A stretch of 23,675 nt of DNA from a virus. Positions 1 to 7,920 of the stretch are shown one piece after another. The translations under genes and the position numbers were made by a program. How positions within the stretch are numbered: the stretch's first letter is position 1; each line of letters begins with the position of its first letter. The notes beneath the pieces were generated by a model. That model searched no databases and had not been told where the DNA came from. It was given only the letters and a program-made list of their open reading frames with translations. The stretch is from positions 1-23,675 of the IMG/VR virus record IMGVR_UViG_3300003324_000379; one strand, given 5' to 3'.

Positions 1-1162
1 CTTCCCACCAAAGCTCCGCCTTCAGATTGCGAAACTTGTCTTTCATCGACGGCGCTTCGCTGACGTTGATCGACATCGCCGGCAGACCCATCTCGCGAAG
101 ACGATCAGCGACGCCGGCGCCGAGGCCAATTCCATCGACGGCAATCACTGAGGGGCGAACTGACGGAGGCGTGACATCCCAATCGTTCTTGATCCGTCCT
201 ACAAGCTCCATCGTGTCAAGCTGGTTGAAGACCTTTACTGGCTCCATCAGGACGTTGCCTTGGCGCTTAGCGAGTGCAGAGCGATCTGAGCCGAAACGCG
301 CACAGTCGACGCCCCATATCGGCTGGTGGTTCGTCGGCTTCACGTCGCGATTCATCGCCGCTTCAGCAAGCTCGAACGGGATGATCGTATCGTCTTCAGC
401 GAGCGGGAACTCACCAAGAACGCGGACGCGATAGGCGTTCGATTTCTCACCGTAGGTCAGCGCGACCTGGCGCACGAACTCTTGAGAGACGCGCGGGTGA
501 TTCTCACAGGAGATGTGAATCTTTGTCCACTCCTTCGACATCTCCTCCGACTCATCGAAGATTCGGAAGAAGTAGCCCGAGGAGCGAATTGGGTTTCCCG
601 CAAGGATCATCATCGCGTGCTCACCGGACATCGAGCCGACAGACGCCTCGAACACCTGCTCAGGGATACCCGACGCCTCGTCGCCAATCAGCAGCATGTT
701 GTCGGAGTGTTTACCCGCCAACGCCTCGGGCGTATCAGCACGCGACGTCGAGAACGATATAAAGCTACCAGACGGTGACGCCTTGTGCGTGATGCTCTCG
801 CTCTTGACATCGAGGATGTCCTGTAGCGGCAGTGGCATCTTGCTTATCCAGAACTTTACTTCAGAGGCAAGTGCGTCGAAAAGCTGTTGCGACGTCGGCG
901 CTGTGACGAGAGCCTTCTGCGGCTCACGCGTTACGATATGCCAGATTATGACCCACGAAAGAACGGCAGTCTTCCCTACACCATGACCAGAACGAATCGC
1001 TATACGACGATCTCCGCGTTGCACCGCACGCAGCACCTTGATTTGATACTTATCCGGTTCTACACCAAGCACCTCCTGCACGAACAGGACGGGATCGTTG
1101 TGATAACGCTCGTCAAATTCGAGGAAGGGGTTATTGGCTTGGCCCGGGACCGAAGGAATCAT
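1..1162 (-). CDS. terL: Terminase large subunit (partial, 3' end outside window)
   Basis: This is the ATPase-nuclease motor that packages phage DNA into the prohead. The minus-strand reading starts at the ATG at 1162-1160 (MIPSVPGQANNPF) and is open to the left edge, about 387 residues. Visible motifs in order are Walker A SGHGVGKT at about 58-65, Walker B LLIGDEAS at about 157-164, and LAGNP (coupling motif III) at about 187-191. The RNase H-like nuclease region has GVDCARFGSDRS (Asp286) and VIAVDGIGLGAG (Asp343). The rest of the nuclease domain lies outside the window. The start codon directly abuts the TAG of the upstream tail-spike gene and has no clear Shine-Dalgarno site, so translation is probably coupled. 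Two tail-spike genes separate it from the small subunit, which is unusual. Confidence 0.95.
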   Translation of the reverse strand, partial: MIPSVPGQANNPFLEFDERYHNDPVLFVQEVLGVEPDKYQIKVLRAVQRGDRRIAIRSGHGVGKTAVLSWVIIWHIVTREPQKALVTAPTSQQLFDALASEVKFWISKMPLPLQDILDVKSESITHKASPSGSFISFSTSRADTPEALAGKHSDNMLLIGDEASGIPEQVFEASVGSMSGEHAMMILAGNPIRSSGYFFRIFDESEEMSKEWTKIHISCENHPRVSQEFVRQVALTYGEKSNAYRVRVLGEFPLAEDDTIIPFELAEAAMNRDVKPTNHQPIWGVDCARFGSDRSALAKRQGNVLMEPVKVFNQLDTMELVGRIKNDWDVTPPSVRPSVIAVDGIGLGAGVADRLREMGLPAMSINVSEAPSMKDKFRNLKAELWWE

Positions 1163-2599
1163 CTAGTTGACTGGCGTGAAGGTAATGATGTAGGAGATTG
1201 CGAGAGGACCGCCGGTGGTTTGCGTCGCCTGGATATTATTACCGGCGAGGGTAGTCGTCATGGCTGCCGCATTAGTGCCTTGCATGCGGCTGGCGTTTGC
1301 ACCATCGTAGAAGAAGTCGGCTACCGCGTGAGTCGCTGCCGTATTCGCAACGTAAGCGATAACGCTATATCTTCCTGCGCCGCGTGTGCTGAGATCGAGC
1401 AGCGTAACGGGCGTGCCACTTGCGGTTGATGCCGTGATGCCTGTTATCTGTCCTGCATAGCCTTGAAGCTTGTTAGCGGTGTCAGTAATGATACTTGTTC
1501 CTGTTCCACCAGCGCCGTAACGGAATGCAGCAGTCAGTTGAATCCTGCTGCAGCCAGTTCCAACAACAAGGTTGTCGCAATAGACGGCACCAAGTTCAAT
1601 CCTTGTACAATCCGTCAAGGTGATACGACCTGACGCAACGAGATACCCGCCACCGATAGTTGGCAGCATCTGTGACCCGCCACTGATGATGCAGGCGGAG
1701 CAGGCGTCAAGCTCGAAGTCACTAGTGTTCGATTCGCAATGCAGGTTGCTGATGTTCAGGCCGATGCACGCCTTAGCATAGAAGCCCTTGCCCAGGACAC
1801 CTTCGATCACGCCGGTGATAAAGTTATTACCTTGGCTGATTTGGTCTTCAATCCACACGCCTTCGTTACCGCCTTCGATACGGACATCGAGGACGTTATT
1901 GTTGAAGCTGTAGCCGTTAACAGCATCTCGCTGAACACGAATCTGCGTCAATGCAGGAACGCCCGAGGTATACGGGTAGCCACCGGCAACGACCTGCGTG
2001 ATGTTCGTGACGTTGACGCTGGAGGTTATCTTGATGTTGTTGCTGATACATCCAACGAGGCGAGTACCGTAACGTGCAGTGCTGGCTTTGACATGGACGT
2101 TGACCTCGGACAAGAAGACACGATTCAAGACTAAGGCATCACGTCCAGCGTTGGCGTGACTGGAGAGGATTGCGAAGTTGTCAAGACGGATACGATACAG
2201 CAGACTGCTTGCAGTATTGTTGAAGACAATCGCATCTATGCCGGCGTTGTTCAGATCGGGCACAAAGGCCGAACCAGGACCGAGTCCTACAAGGTTGACA
2301 TTTCGGTTGAATACAAGCTGCGACGTGTGACGATAGGCACCAAGAGGAATCAATCCGGTGCCGCCATCGGGGATGAGCGAATACCAAGTATTGATTGCGG
2401 CAGTGTCGTCTATAATCCCGTTGCCGACCGCATAATCTTTCAGATTGACCTGGCCGGCTGGTGTGAACTTGACCTTGAGATCAGCAATCGTCGTCTTCGA
2501 GGTAACTAACCCCGCGACGATTGGCATGATGTCAGTGTCGAGGATCGACGCGCCGACTACCGCAGGCAGGTTAGTGATTTTGCGATTAATCGACGACAT
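1163..2599 (-). CDS. Tail spike / pectate-lyase-like beta-helix protein, short version
   Basis: This 478-residue protein is a likely receptor-binding or polysaccharide-degrading tail spike. The N terminus (MSSINRKITNLP, then ASILDTDIMPI and TIADLKVKF) resembles residues 1-50 of the neighbouring spike and probably anchors to the virion. A pectate-lyase/epimerase-type start (VNLKDY, VGNGIIDDTAAI, about residues 53-72) follows. It leads into repetitive beta-strand sequence rich in N, G, I and V, as expected of a right-handed beta helix. The last 100 residues (SASGTPVTLLDLS onward) look like a small C-terminal beta domain. The ATG overlaps the TAA of the upstream spike by one base (TAATG). Substrate and enzymatic activity cannot be read from the sequence. 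Confidence 0.8.
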   Translation of the reverse strand: MSSINRKITNLPAVVGASILDTDIMPIVAGLVTSKTTIADLKVKFTPAGQVNLKDYAVGNGIIDDTAAINTWYSLIPDGGTGLIPLGAYRHTSQLVFNRNVNLVGLGPGSAFVPDLNNAGIDAIVFNNTASSLLYRIRLDNFAILSSHANAGRDALVLNRVFLSEVNVHVKASTARYGTRLVGCISNNIKITSSVNVTNITQVVAGGYPYTSGVPALTQIRVQRDAVNGYSFNNNVLDVRIEGGNEGVWIEDQISQGNNFITGVIEGVLGKGFYAKACIGLNISNLHCESNTSDFELDACSACIISGGSQMLPTIGGGYLVASGRITLTDCTRIELGAVYCDNLVVGTGCSRIQLTAAFRYGAGGTGTSIITDTANKLQGYAGQITGITASTASGTPVTLLDLSTRGAGRYSVIAYVANTAATHAVADFFYDGANASRMQGTNAAAMTTTLAGNNIQATQTTGGPLAISYIITFTPVN

Positions 2600-5520
2600 T
2601 ATGTCCAGGTTCCTCTCATGCGTTCAACTAACCACCCTGCTGACGTTACACAACGCAGGGTAACATGCGCACCCAATTCGTTCGCTGCACTGGTTAGCGA
2701 GGTTGCGCCAACACCAGCACCGAGATTAAAGATTGTGTCTGAACCAGAGCGCGCGATAACGATGTTTTGGTTAGCAAACTTCCAGATCGTATAAACCAAT
2801 CCGCGTTTTGCGGCAGGCAACGTAAAGGTGACGGCTCCCGCTGCTCCGATGTTGTTGAAAATCTGGCCGGAGTCTTTAATCGTCAACGAATAGTTCGCGG
2901 TCTTGGCAATACTCTGCACGCTCGCCGGCTGTAGCTGTACGTTCTCACCAATGATGTTAGGTCCATTGGTAGTAGCATCGAAGCTGGCGTCATACGTGAT
3001 GGTGCCGCGAATCGAGGTGCTGTCCGTGCCGATGGTGATGCTATACGCGGTTGCGCCAGATTCAGAATACTTGTCCCCCTTACTCTGAACTGTGGCCGCA
3101 AAGACTGCACCAGGTACGATACTGACGCAGGCCGTACCACTGTTTGTGCAAACCCAATCGTTCGCCTCAGTGACTAAAGAACCGCCTTCATGCACAAGCG
3201 GGGCTGCCGCCGAAACGCGCAAACCGGAGATTTTAGTGACACCACCAGCCTTAATTCGGATTCCGGTATAATCGCTGGAGATATTTCCGCCGTGAATTTC
3301 TCCACGACCCGTCAGCGTGAACATATCGGCTGCGGGTGACAGGTTTGTGGTTGTGCCCGTTGCCTGGAAGCCGTGAATCTCGTAGCCATTTGCTGCCAAG
3401 ACAATTCCGCGCGCCGGCGAGAGACGAATTGGGTTAAACATGCAACCCCGCATCTCTATGCCTTGGCCTGTTGCCTGGTCTGCGTCCATTAGCGCGTCTT
3501 GGAGATCGCCGAAAGTGACGTGATCGAACACGAAGTTATTCTGCTCGCCACCCGCGCCCCAAAAGCCGACTTGAGCTTCAGTCAGATAGACTCGTTTGAG
3601 GAACAGGCCAGAACCGTTGTAGAACGCGAGACACGATGCTGCGTTGTAGAGTGCGGTTCCAGAGCTAACACCAGGTCCACCCAGGTTCACATCTTCCAAC
3701 GAAACTGAGGCCGTCGCGTCGAAATAGAGCAGATGCCCAGTAAACGTGGCGCTGTTGTATTGCAGCGCCATGTTCTTCATCGAGAAGTTTCGAGCGAAGG
3801 TAGTACCAACGACAAACGCGTTAGAGGCGCCGGAGCCGGTGTACATGAGCGTAGTTACCGGCGCCGCAAAGTTCATTGCGTAGCGCCCACCCGCACCAAG
3901 GAACTGGACGTTGGTCTTAGTGGTGATGGAAAACTGTGTGGCATAGGCATACGTACCAGGCGGGAGATAGATGATACCGCCGGTAGTAGGTAGCGCGTCT
4001 ATCGCCGCTTGGATGGCTGCCTTGTCGTTCGTGACACCGTCGCCTACAGCACCGAAGTCTTTGACGTTGTATTTCTCGGTGAAGTACGAACCATCAGCCA
4101 GCGAGTAGTTCGTGGAGTTGGCAGAGCTAATGCTGATGCGCGTCGTAAATCCCACGACCTCGTTTCCGCGCAGTGTGCATGAATCAGTCTGCCCAAACAA
4201 GATTCCAATCGTCGCGACGCCAGTTCCCTTCGTCATCTTGTTGAAGGAGACATCAACAAACGTACTCTTGGTCGCTCCCGAACCACCATCAACACGAATT
4301 GCGAATCCACCAGTGAGGCCAATGTTGTTGCCGGTGTTGGCTGTCACCTTAACGCGCGTGCTCTGGTTGACGTAGATCGCGTACGTCTTCGTGCTGGAAA
4401 TGTTGTTGACTGCAATCGTAACGTCAGCGACGCTAATGCCAGCGAAGATGCCGAAGCCGTTTGTACCGGCGCCGGTGATGTTGCTGATCTCGTTGCCGAC
4501 GACCGTACCGAAGCTTGGCGCAGAAAGGCTCGCGTCCTGAAGTACGGCCACACCGTAGTTGTCGACGGCGTTGGCATTATTCAAGCCGATGTCATAGATG
4601 ACGTTCTCGCTGACAACCCACTTACGGATATCACCCTTGATAGCGATACCAATTCCCTGGCTGGTGCGGCCTGCATTCTGAATGACGTTGCCACTGATCG
4701 TGATATCGAAGTTGCCTTCGGTGATGTTGTGTGGCGCAACCGTATCCGAAGCCGCACGTGAGTCAACCGCGATCCCGTCTTGAGCCGCGAGGTTGATGAT
4801 ATTGTCTACAATGCTGACGTTCTGACCATTCTTGTAGACGAAGATCGCTGTACCACCGATATCCGACAGGTAGTTATCGTGAACGCGGATGACCGAGTTC
4901 TTGATCGTGTTGATGGTGCCGTGATTTCCGTACACCATGATACCGGCCCAATTTGCGCCGGTGATCTTATTGAACGCGATCTCGATGTCAGTATTAACGC
5001 GAGTCTCACCTGCACTCGTCGAGCCGATAAGGATCGCCGGATTCGATCCGGTGGAGGCGGTGGTTGCGTTGCTTGCGCCGACAAGCTCAAAGCCGAAGAT
5101 AGCGCAGCGCGTGCAGCCAACAGCCTGGAAGAAGGCCGTAGTCGTGACGCCGGTGCGTGTGAGCTTCGATCCGAAACCGGAGAGCGTGACGCGTGTGAGG
5201 CCAGAGAGGGTGATTACACTGGAGATAAAAAACGTGTAGCCGGCAGGGAATAGAACCGTTCCGCCTGTTACTGCAGCAGCAGCTACCGTGTTGGTGATTG
5301 CTAACGTGTCATCAGCAATGCCATTGCCGATTGCGCCGTAGTCCATCACGTTGAATACGCGAGTGTTCTCAACAAGCTTCTTACGCAGTTCAGCGACAGT
5401 GACTTTTGAGGTTACGCCAAGTGCTGTCGCAACGCCGACAGAGATCGGTAGGATATCTGTGTCGACAATAACTGAAGCCGTCGTAAGCGGCAGGTTGGAG
5501 ATGCGGACCTGAGAGGACAA
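2599..5520 (-). CDS. Large tail spike with two tandem pectate-lyase-like domains
   Basis: This is a tail-spike protein of 973 residues from the TTG at 5520; the frame is open to a TTG at 5631 (1010 residues). I prefer 5520 because it gives an N terminus beginning (M)SSQVRISNLPL that matches MSSINRKITNLP of the next spike; neither start has a strong Shine-Dalgarno. Domains from that start are an anchor (1-50), a pectate-lyase/epimerase module opening VFNVMDYGAIGNGIADD (about 55-71), and a second module opening KYNVKDFGAVGDGVTND (about 483-499). A C-terminal beta domain of the TINNLAAAGAVTFTLP type follows (about 870-973, with FNNIGAAGAVTFTLPAA). Repeated NNI/GNEI/GNVI turns support a parallel beta helix. 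The likely role is host-surface glycan binding or cleavage. Confidence 0.85.
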   Translation of the reverse strand: MSSQVRISNLPLTTASVIVDTDILPISVGVATALGVTSKVTVAELRKKLVENTRVFNVMDYGAIGNGIADDTLAITNTVAAAAVTGGTVLFPAGYTFFISSVITLSGLTRVTLSGFGSKLTRTGVTTTAFFQAVGCTRCAIFGFELVGASNATTASTGSNPAILIGSTSAGETRVNTDIEIAFNKITGANWAGIMVYGNHGTINTIKNSVIRVHDNYLSDIGGTAIFVYKNGQNVSIVDNIINLAAQDGIAVDSRAASDTVAPHNITEGNFDITISGNVIQNAGRTSQGIGIAIKGDIRKWVVSENVIYDIGLNNANAVDNYGVAVLQDASLSAPSFGTVVGNEISNITGAGTNGFGIFAGISVADVTIAVNNISSTKTYAIYVNQSTRVKVTANTGNNIGLTGGFAIRVDGGSGATKSTFVDVSFNKMTKGTGVATIGILFGQTDSCTLRGNEVVGFTTRISISSANSTNYSLADGSYFTEKYNVKDFGAVGDGVTNDKAAIQAAIDALPTTGGIIYLPPGTYAYATQFSITTKTNVQFLGAGGRYAMNFAAPVTTLMYTGSGASNAFVVGTTFARNFSMKNMALQYNSATFTGHLLYFDATASVSLEDVNLGGPGVSSGTALYNAASCLAFYNGSGLFLKRVYLTEAQVGFWGAGGEQNNFVFDHVTFGDLQDALMDADQATGQGIEMRGCMFNPIRLSPARGIVLAANGYEIHGFQATGTTTNLSPAADMFTLTGRGEIHGGNISSDYTGIRIKAGGVTKISGLRVSAAAPLVHEGGSLVTEANDWVCTNSGTACVSIVPGAVFAATVQSKGDKYSESGATAYSITIGTDSTSIRGTITYDASFDATTNGPNIIGENVQLQPASVQSIAKTANYSLTIKDSGQIFNNIGAAGAVTFTLPAAKRGLVYTIWKFANQNIVIARSGSDTIFNLGAGVGATSLTSAANELGAHVTLRCVTSAGWLVERMRGTWT

Positions 5521-5830
5521 AGACGTACTTACTCGCGCGGAACAAACCAATGAGAACGACTGCAACCAGGGGGTTTGTGTCCCGCTTTGCAGACCGAGAT
5601 TAGCAACAAGCTGGCAACTAACTAACTCCAAAAAATTTTTGAAACTAGTAGTTAGCTCGAACCTTATCGGCGTGTTGTGGCGCCGTCGCCCATCCGGTCA
5701 GGGTAAGGAGGACACACTTTTCCGCATCGACTGCACAGGAGGATCGAAACAGATGCAACCTGACGCGGGGCGAGGAGGTACGCCTGAACAATAGCGCAGA
5801 TCACAAATTTGCGCAAGGGCATCACGTTTG

Positions 5831-5876
5831 TGTGACGGGCCTAGTCACAAAAATTTTTGGCTAAACCCAAATTTTT
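5831..5876. repeat. Two adjacent inverted repeats (TGTGAC/GTCACA and an A/T-rich arm pair)
   Basis: TGTGAC and GTCACA form a 6-bp stem with a 7-base loop (5831-5849). It is followed by an A5T5 block and a second imperfect inverted repeat of AAATTT-type arms around GGctaaacCC (5849-5876). In plus-strand RNA the first hairpin is followed by a T run, so a weak terminator is possible. On the minus strand it could be an operator or a message-processing hairpin upstream of the spikes. The TGTGAC/GTCACA arms resemble the arms of the palindrome at 7545-7558, in inverted arrangement. Confidence 0.35.
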
Positions 5877-5890
5877 CAAGACGTTAACCA

Positions 5891-5901
5891 GGACTTAGTC
5901 C
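5891..5901. promoter_or_regulatory. Palindrome GGACTTAGTCC, candidate operator
   Basis: This is a perfect 11-base palindrome with a one-base centre, GGACT-T-AGTCC, in the gene-free stretch upstream of the tail spikes. The core GACTTAGTC recurs at 8073-8083, and a 9-of-11 match lies at 7137-7147 in inverted orientation. All three lie in noncoding DNA flanking divergent or late transcription, so a shared DNA-binding protein is a reasonable inference. Confidence 0.35.
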
Positions 5902-6117
5902 TCGACCCTCCCATCGCTCAAAGAGGGGGGGGGCCTTAAATAAGCATGCTTTCCCGAGGCCGATTTTCCAGGTTTACATAATGCTGGTTATACGCAGTCT
6001 GCCCGCTCGCAATGTGCGTATGTGTCGACGAGCCAACGCGTTACGAGATCGCATATCACATTTGTGGTAATGTGCGTTGATGACACCGAAGGCGACAGCA
6101 TCACGCCACATTGCGAC

Positions 6118-6138
6118 AGTGTGTCCAAATGACACACT
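6118..6138. repeat. Perfect 8-bp inverted repeat AGTGTGTC-N5-GACACACT
   Basis: The arms AGTGTGTC and GACACACT are exact complements separated by CAAAT, about 40 bases downstream of the terminase small subunit stop on the minus strand. No T run follows on the minus strand, so a classical rho-independent terminator is unlikely. An operator or RNA-processing hairpin is possible. Confidence 0.35.
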
Positions 6139-6179
6139 CTATAGATACGCGCGTGCGAGGGTGATGCTCGGTCTGTGCC

Positions 6180-6764
6180 TTATTCCCCGTCAGACTCGAC
6201 TTCAGTATCGACAGGCTGTGCACCCTCGGCTGTTGGTGAGATCGTGGCTGTAGCTGTCAGCCTGCGCTGACGCAAGGCATCGAGGTGCATGCTCGCGAAT
6301 GATATGCTCACGTTAGTTTGGTTCTGGCTCTTGGCATACTCGCGATTCCACACGGCAGCAAGCCTTTCGCGTGCCTCAAGCTGCCGCACTCGCGCATTCG
6401 TTTGATCGCGGTCAAAGCCTTTATCTTCATCGAGCTTCTGCACGCCATGCTCGACCATTCCATGCGCACCAACCTTTCGCGATGCCGAGTAGATCGCGAC
6501 CGCCTGTTCATCGCCGACGATCTCACGTATGTAGCGATCAATCATGTTGCGCGTGACAGAGAACTGTCCTGGTTTGTTGGGAAGCTGCCCTGGTTCGAGG
6601 TTGTGGATTGATTCGGTCAACGAGACAGCGAGCGCGACGAGCGAGCGGCCTTCCTCGATCCATGCCTGGACATAGTCGGCTGGTGTATGCTGTGCGTCTT
6701 CGAAGTACTCACTTGTACGCCGAAGAAGCTCAGTGACCATTGCGGTTTTGCGTGGCTTAGCCAA
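6180..6764 (-). CDS. terS: Probable terminase small subunit
   Basis: This 194-residue protein probably recognises phage DNA for packaging and recruits the large subunit. The first third holds a helix-turn-helix-like pattern (ADYVQAWIEEGRSLVALAVSL, then FSVTRNMIDRYIREI). It is followed by the small-terminase signature of alternating Ala/Glu/Arg helices (AIYSASRKVGAHGMVEHGVQKLD, RQLEARERLAAVWNREYA) and a variable acidic tail. Translation starts at TTG 6764-6762, supported by GGTGGAG eight bases upstream. That TTG lies inside the 8-base overlap TTGGCTAA with the stop of the 44-residue gene before it. The family assignment rests on residue pattern and on sharing a strand with the large subunit; another phage HTH protein cannot be excluded. 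Confidence 0.65.
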   Translation of the reverse strand: MAKPRKTAMVTELLRRTSEYFEDAQHTPADYVQAWIEEGRSLVALAVSLTESIHNLEPGQLPNKPGQFSVTRNMIDRYIREIVGDEQAVAIYSASRKVGAHGMVEHGVQKLDEDKGFDRDQTNARVRQLEARERLAAVWNREYAKSQNQTNVSISFASMHLDALRQRRLTATATISPTAEGAQPVDTEVESDGE

Positions 6765-6891
6765 CGTGATATCTCCACCATGCGCGCAGATTCCACCAAC
6801 GAAACTCCACAGCGCACGCGTGCTGATGGTTTGGCTTACGAGTGCAATACCAACCTACACCCCAATAGCGATTGCATCGAGGGTTAGTCAT
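6757..6891 (-). CDS. Small cysteine/tryptophan-rich protein, 44 residues
   Basis: The ATG at 6891-6889 opens a 44-residue frame beginning MTNPRCNRYWGVGWYC and ending WWRYHVG. It has two Cys in the first half (CNRYWGVGWYC), then NHQHAC, giving a C-x9-C-x8-H-x-C pattern that could hold one zinc. Aromatic residues are unusually dense. The start overlaps the TAA of the 54-residue gene by eight bases (ATGACTAA), and its own stop overlaps the TTG of the small terminase by eight bases (TTGGCTAA). This strongly suggests a real translationally coupled gene. The function is unknown; small zinc-ribbon-like proteins of this kind are common in phages. Confidence 0.6.
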   Translation of the reverse strand: MTNPRCNRYWGVGWYCTRKPNHQHACAVEFRWWNLRAWWRYHVG

Positions 6892-7048
6892 CACAGGTTG
6901 GACATGCTGAGTACTTGTCGTGCGCACGCTCGAACTGCGTAGCAGCGCGTTTCTTTGTTTGATGTGTGTCACTGAGCATGTGGAGCAGTGGCACGCCAAG
7001 TAAAATTGCTGCAGTGTTGAAACCTGCAATGAACCAAAGAATCTTCAT
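6884..7048 (-). CDS. Small predicted membrane-anchored protein with CPTC motif, 54 residues
   Basis: The frame begins MKILWFIAGFNTAAILLGVPLL. This is one hydrophobic segment of about 20 residues, read as an N-terminal transmembrane helix or uncleaved signal anchor. A charged, polar tail follows (TKKRAATQFERAHDKYSA) and ends CPTCDD. The CxxC near the C terminus could bind metal or be redox active. The gene starts seven bases after the 3' end of the tRNA-Gly on the same strand and has no good Shine-Dalgarno site. It overlaps the next gene by eight bases. I do not recognise a family. Confidence 0.55.
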   Translation of the reverse strand: MKILWFIAGFNTAAILLGVPLLHMLSDTHQTKKRAATQFERAHDKYSACPTCDD

Positions 7049-7054
7049 AGTCAG

Positions 7055-7126
7055 AGCACGATGCGTGGATCGAACACGCGTCTCTAGTTTGGAAGACTAG
7101 CACATAAGCCACTCTGTCAATCGTGC
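7055..7126 (-). tRNA. tRNA-Gly (anticodon TCC)
   Basis: The minus strand folds as a complete cloverleaf. The acceptor is GCACGAT/ATCGTGC (7 bp). The D arm has a short ACA/TGT stem and a loop containing GG. The anticodon arm is CTAGT-CTTCCAA-ACTAG with T33 and anticodon TCC, a four-base variable region follows, and the T arm is GCGTG-TTCGATC-CACGC. CCA is not encoded. It is the only canonical tRNA I find in the window, and it heads the minus-strand packaging/tail arm. Confidence 0.9.
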
Positions 7127-7136
7127 ATAGCATGCC

Positions 7137-7147
7137 TTACTAAGTCC
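7137..7147. promoter_or_regulatory. Near-palindromic copy of the GACTTAGTC motif
   Basis: The plus strand reads TTACTAAGTCC, which matches nine of eleven positions of GGACTAAGTCC, the complement of the site at 5891-5901. It lies just upstream of the tRNA-Gly on the minus strand. It is a candidate binding site controlling the minus-strand transcript. Confidence 0.3.
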
Positions 7148-7342
7148 CACCACTGTGAGCACCGGATTGCACGCCGGACGAAGACATGATCGTAGCTTCT
7201 CGGGAAATTTGATGTTGTTCAAGCGGTGGCCTCGCGCCCGAGAGCTATCGCGCCGCTGCAACAGAATGGTACTTGATTTCACGGCAAGTAGGGAGTGACA
7301 CTTCATAGGATCATCGTCGGCTCATTTTTGTACACTGTGCAG

Positions 7343-7636
7343 CCCGAAGCCATAGAAGACATCTCGAAGCATGTACAATAGTGCTATATATAGAATGGTT
7401 TTTTGTAAGGCTTCATAGTCTTTTAATAATTGCTTCTATAGCTTCTATTGACCCTTCGTAAAACCTTAGCCGATAACGACTCGAAGCTATCTGTGTCACA
7501 TCACACTAAACCCTTCGACTCGAAGGCAAATACCTTCGACAAAGTGTCACATGTGACATTTGAGGTTGGGAGCGCCGGGATAAATACAAATGGATACCTT
7601 CGATTTCGAAGGCATCTCGTAGGCTCTCGAAGCCAT
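7343..7636. repeat. Cluster of CTCGAAGCCAT-like elements (candidate origin iterons or operators)
   Basis: Within about 300 AT-rich bases there are copies of the consensus CTCGAAGCCAT. Direct copies lie at 7343 (CCCGAAGCCAT), 7363 (CTCGAAGCAT), 7480 (CTCGAAGCTAT) and 7626 (CTCGAAGCCAT). Inverted GCTTC or CTTCG versions lie near 7408, 7432, 7441, 7453 and 7533. Two full palindromes are present: CCTTCGA-C-TCGAAGG (7512-7526) and CCTTCGA-TT-TCGAAGG (7597-7612). GCTTCTAT is also tandemly repeated at 7432-7448. The density and strand symmetry fit an initiator or repressor binding array at the divergent junction; which of the two cannot be decided from sequence. Confidence 0.55.
7545..7558. promoter_or_regulatory. 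Perfect 14-bp palindrome TGTCACATGTGACA
   Basis: The palindrome is fully self-complementary and sits between the two CCTTCGA palindromes. A partial relative, TGTGTCACATCACAC, occurs at about 7492-7506. It looks like a dimeric repressor or activator site. No -35/-10 pair can be assigned to it with confidence. Confidence 0.4.
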
Positions 7637-7763
7637 TTTAATGACAGCACATTTGTGATCTGCCACCTCACACAACAGCCACTAGATAAACACTTGATCG
7701 ACGAATTTCAAAATATCATGTTTGTGTACTGGTGCACTTCTGCCAATCCCACTATTCTTCATG

Positions 7764-7787
7764 CGTCGCCCCGATATCACGGCGACG
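7764..7787. repeat. Inverted repeat CGTCGCC-N10-GGCGACG
   Basis: The 7-bp arms are exact complements around CCGATATCAC. No T run follows in either direction, so it is probably not a simple terminator. It marks the left border of the GC-rich structured segment. Confidence 0.35.
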
Positions 7788-7798
7788 GTTGAAGGAGA

Positions 7799-7855
7799 TG
7801 CGCGGAGAGTCTGACTCGAACCCGCAGGCCGACACCGGCCCCTTCAAGTACAGAC
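7799..7855. other. Structured segment with partial tRNA resemblance
   Basis: Hairpins are possible with TGCGcGG/CCCGCA arms, a nested GAGTC-T-GACTC, and GGCCG-ACAC-CGGCC (7827-7840), all inside GTCTG/CAGAC (7809-7813 with 7851-7855). On the minus strand the segment GCGGGTTCGAGTC resembles a T loop, and the GGCC hairpin resembles a class II variable arm. However, the T stem does not pair and no acceptor partner exists, so I do not call a tRNA. It may be a decayed tRNA or part of a larger RNA. Confidence 0.3.
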
Positions 7856-7920
7856 CGAGAGCAGGATTCGCAAGTCCGTGACGCGCGGTGAGCGAATAGG
7901 TCCTCGATCAGATTTATGGA

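Larger units (their letters stand above)
5521..6179. other. About 660-base region with no convincing gene between terminase small subunit and tail spikes
   Basis: I find no good coding frame here on either strand. Contents include inverted repeats at 5831-5849, 5849-5876, 5891-5901 and 6118-6138, and a run of nine G at 5925-5933. Three AGGAGG motifs on the plus strand (5706, 5737, 5773) are spaced 31 and 36 bases. The second precedes a 13-codon ATG frame (5753-5794) that could be a leader peptide or chance. The left edge, up to 5631, is formally open in the spike frame. Being next to the small terminase gene, the region might include a packaging site or the late promoter, but I see no decisive signal for either. 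Confidence 0.5.

Noticed and set aside
6118-6138. Rho-independent terminator after the small terminase
   Set aside because: The hairpin is perfect but no T run follows on the minus strand.
7448-7792. 114-codon plus-strand frame in the intergenic region
   Set aside because: The TTG start has no ribosome site, the frame runs through the CGAAG repeat cluster and palindromes, and the composition is not protein-like.
7799-7900. Minus-strand tRNA-Ser-like sequence (T-loop-like GGGTTCGAGTC, GGCC variable-arm hairpin)
   Set aside because: The T stem has only one or two pairs, no 5' acceptor partner exists, and the anticodon stem does not pair.
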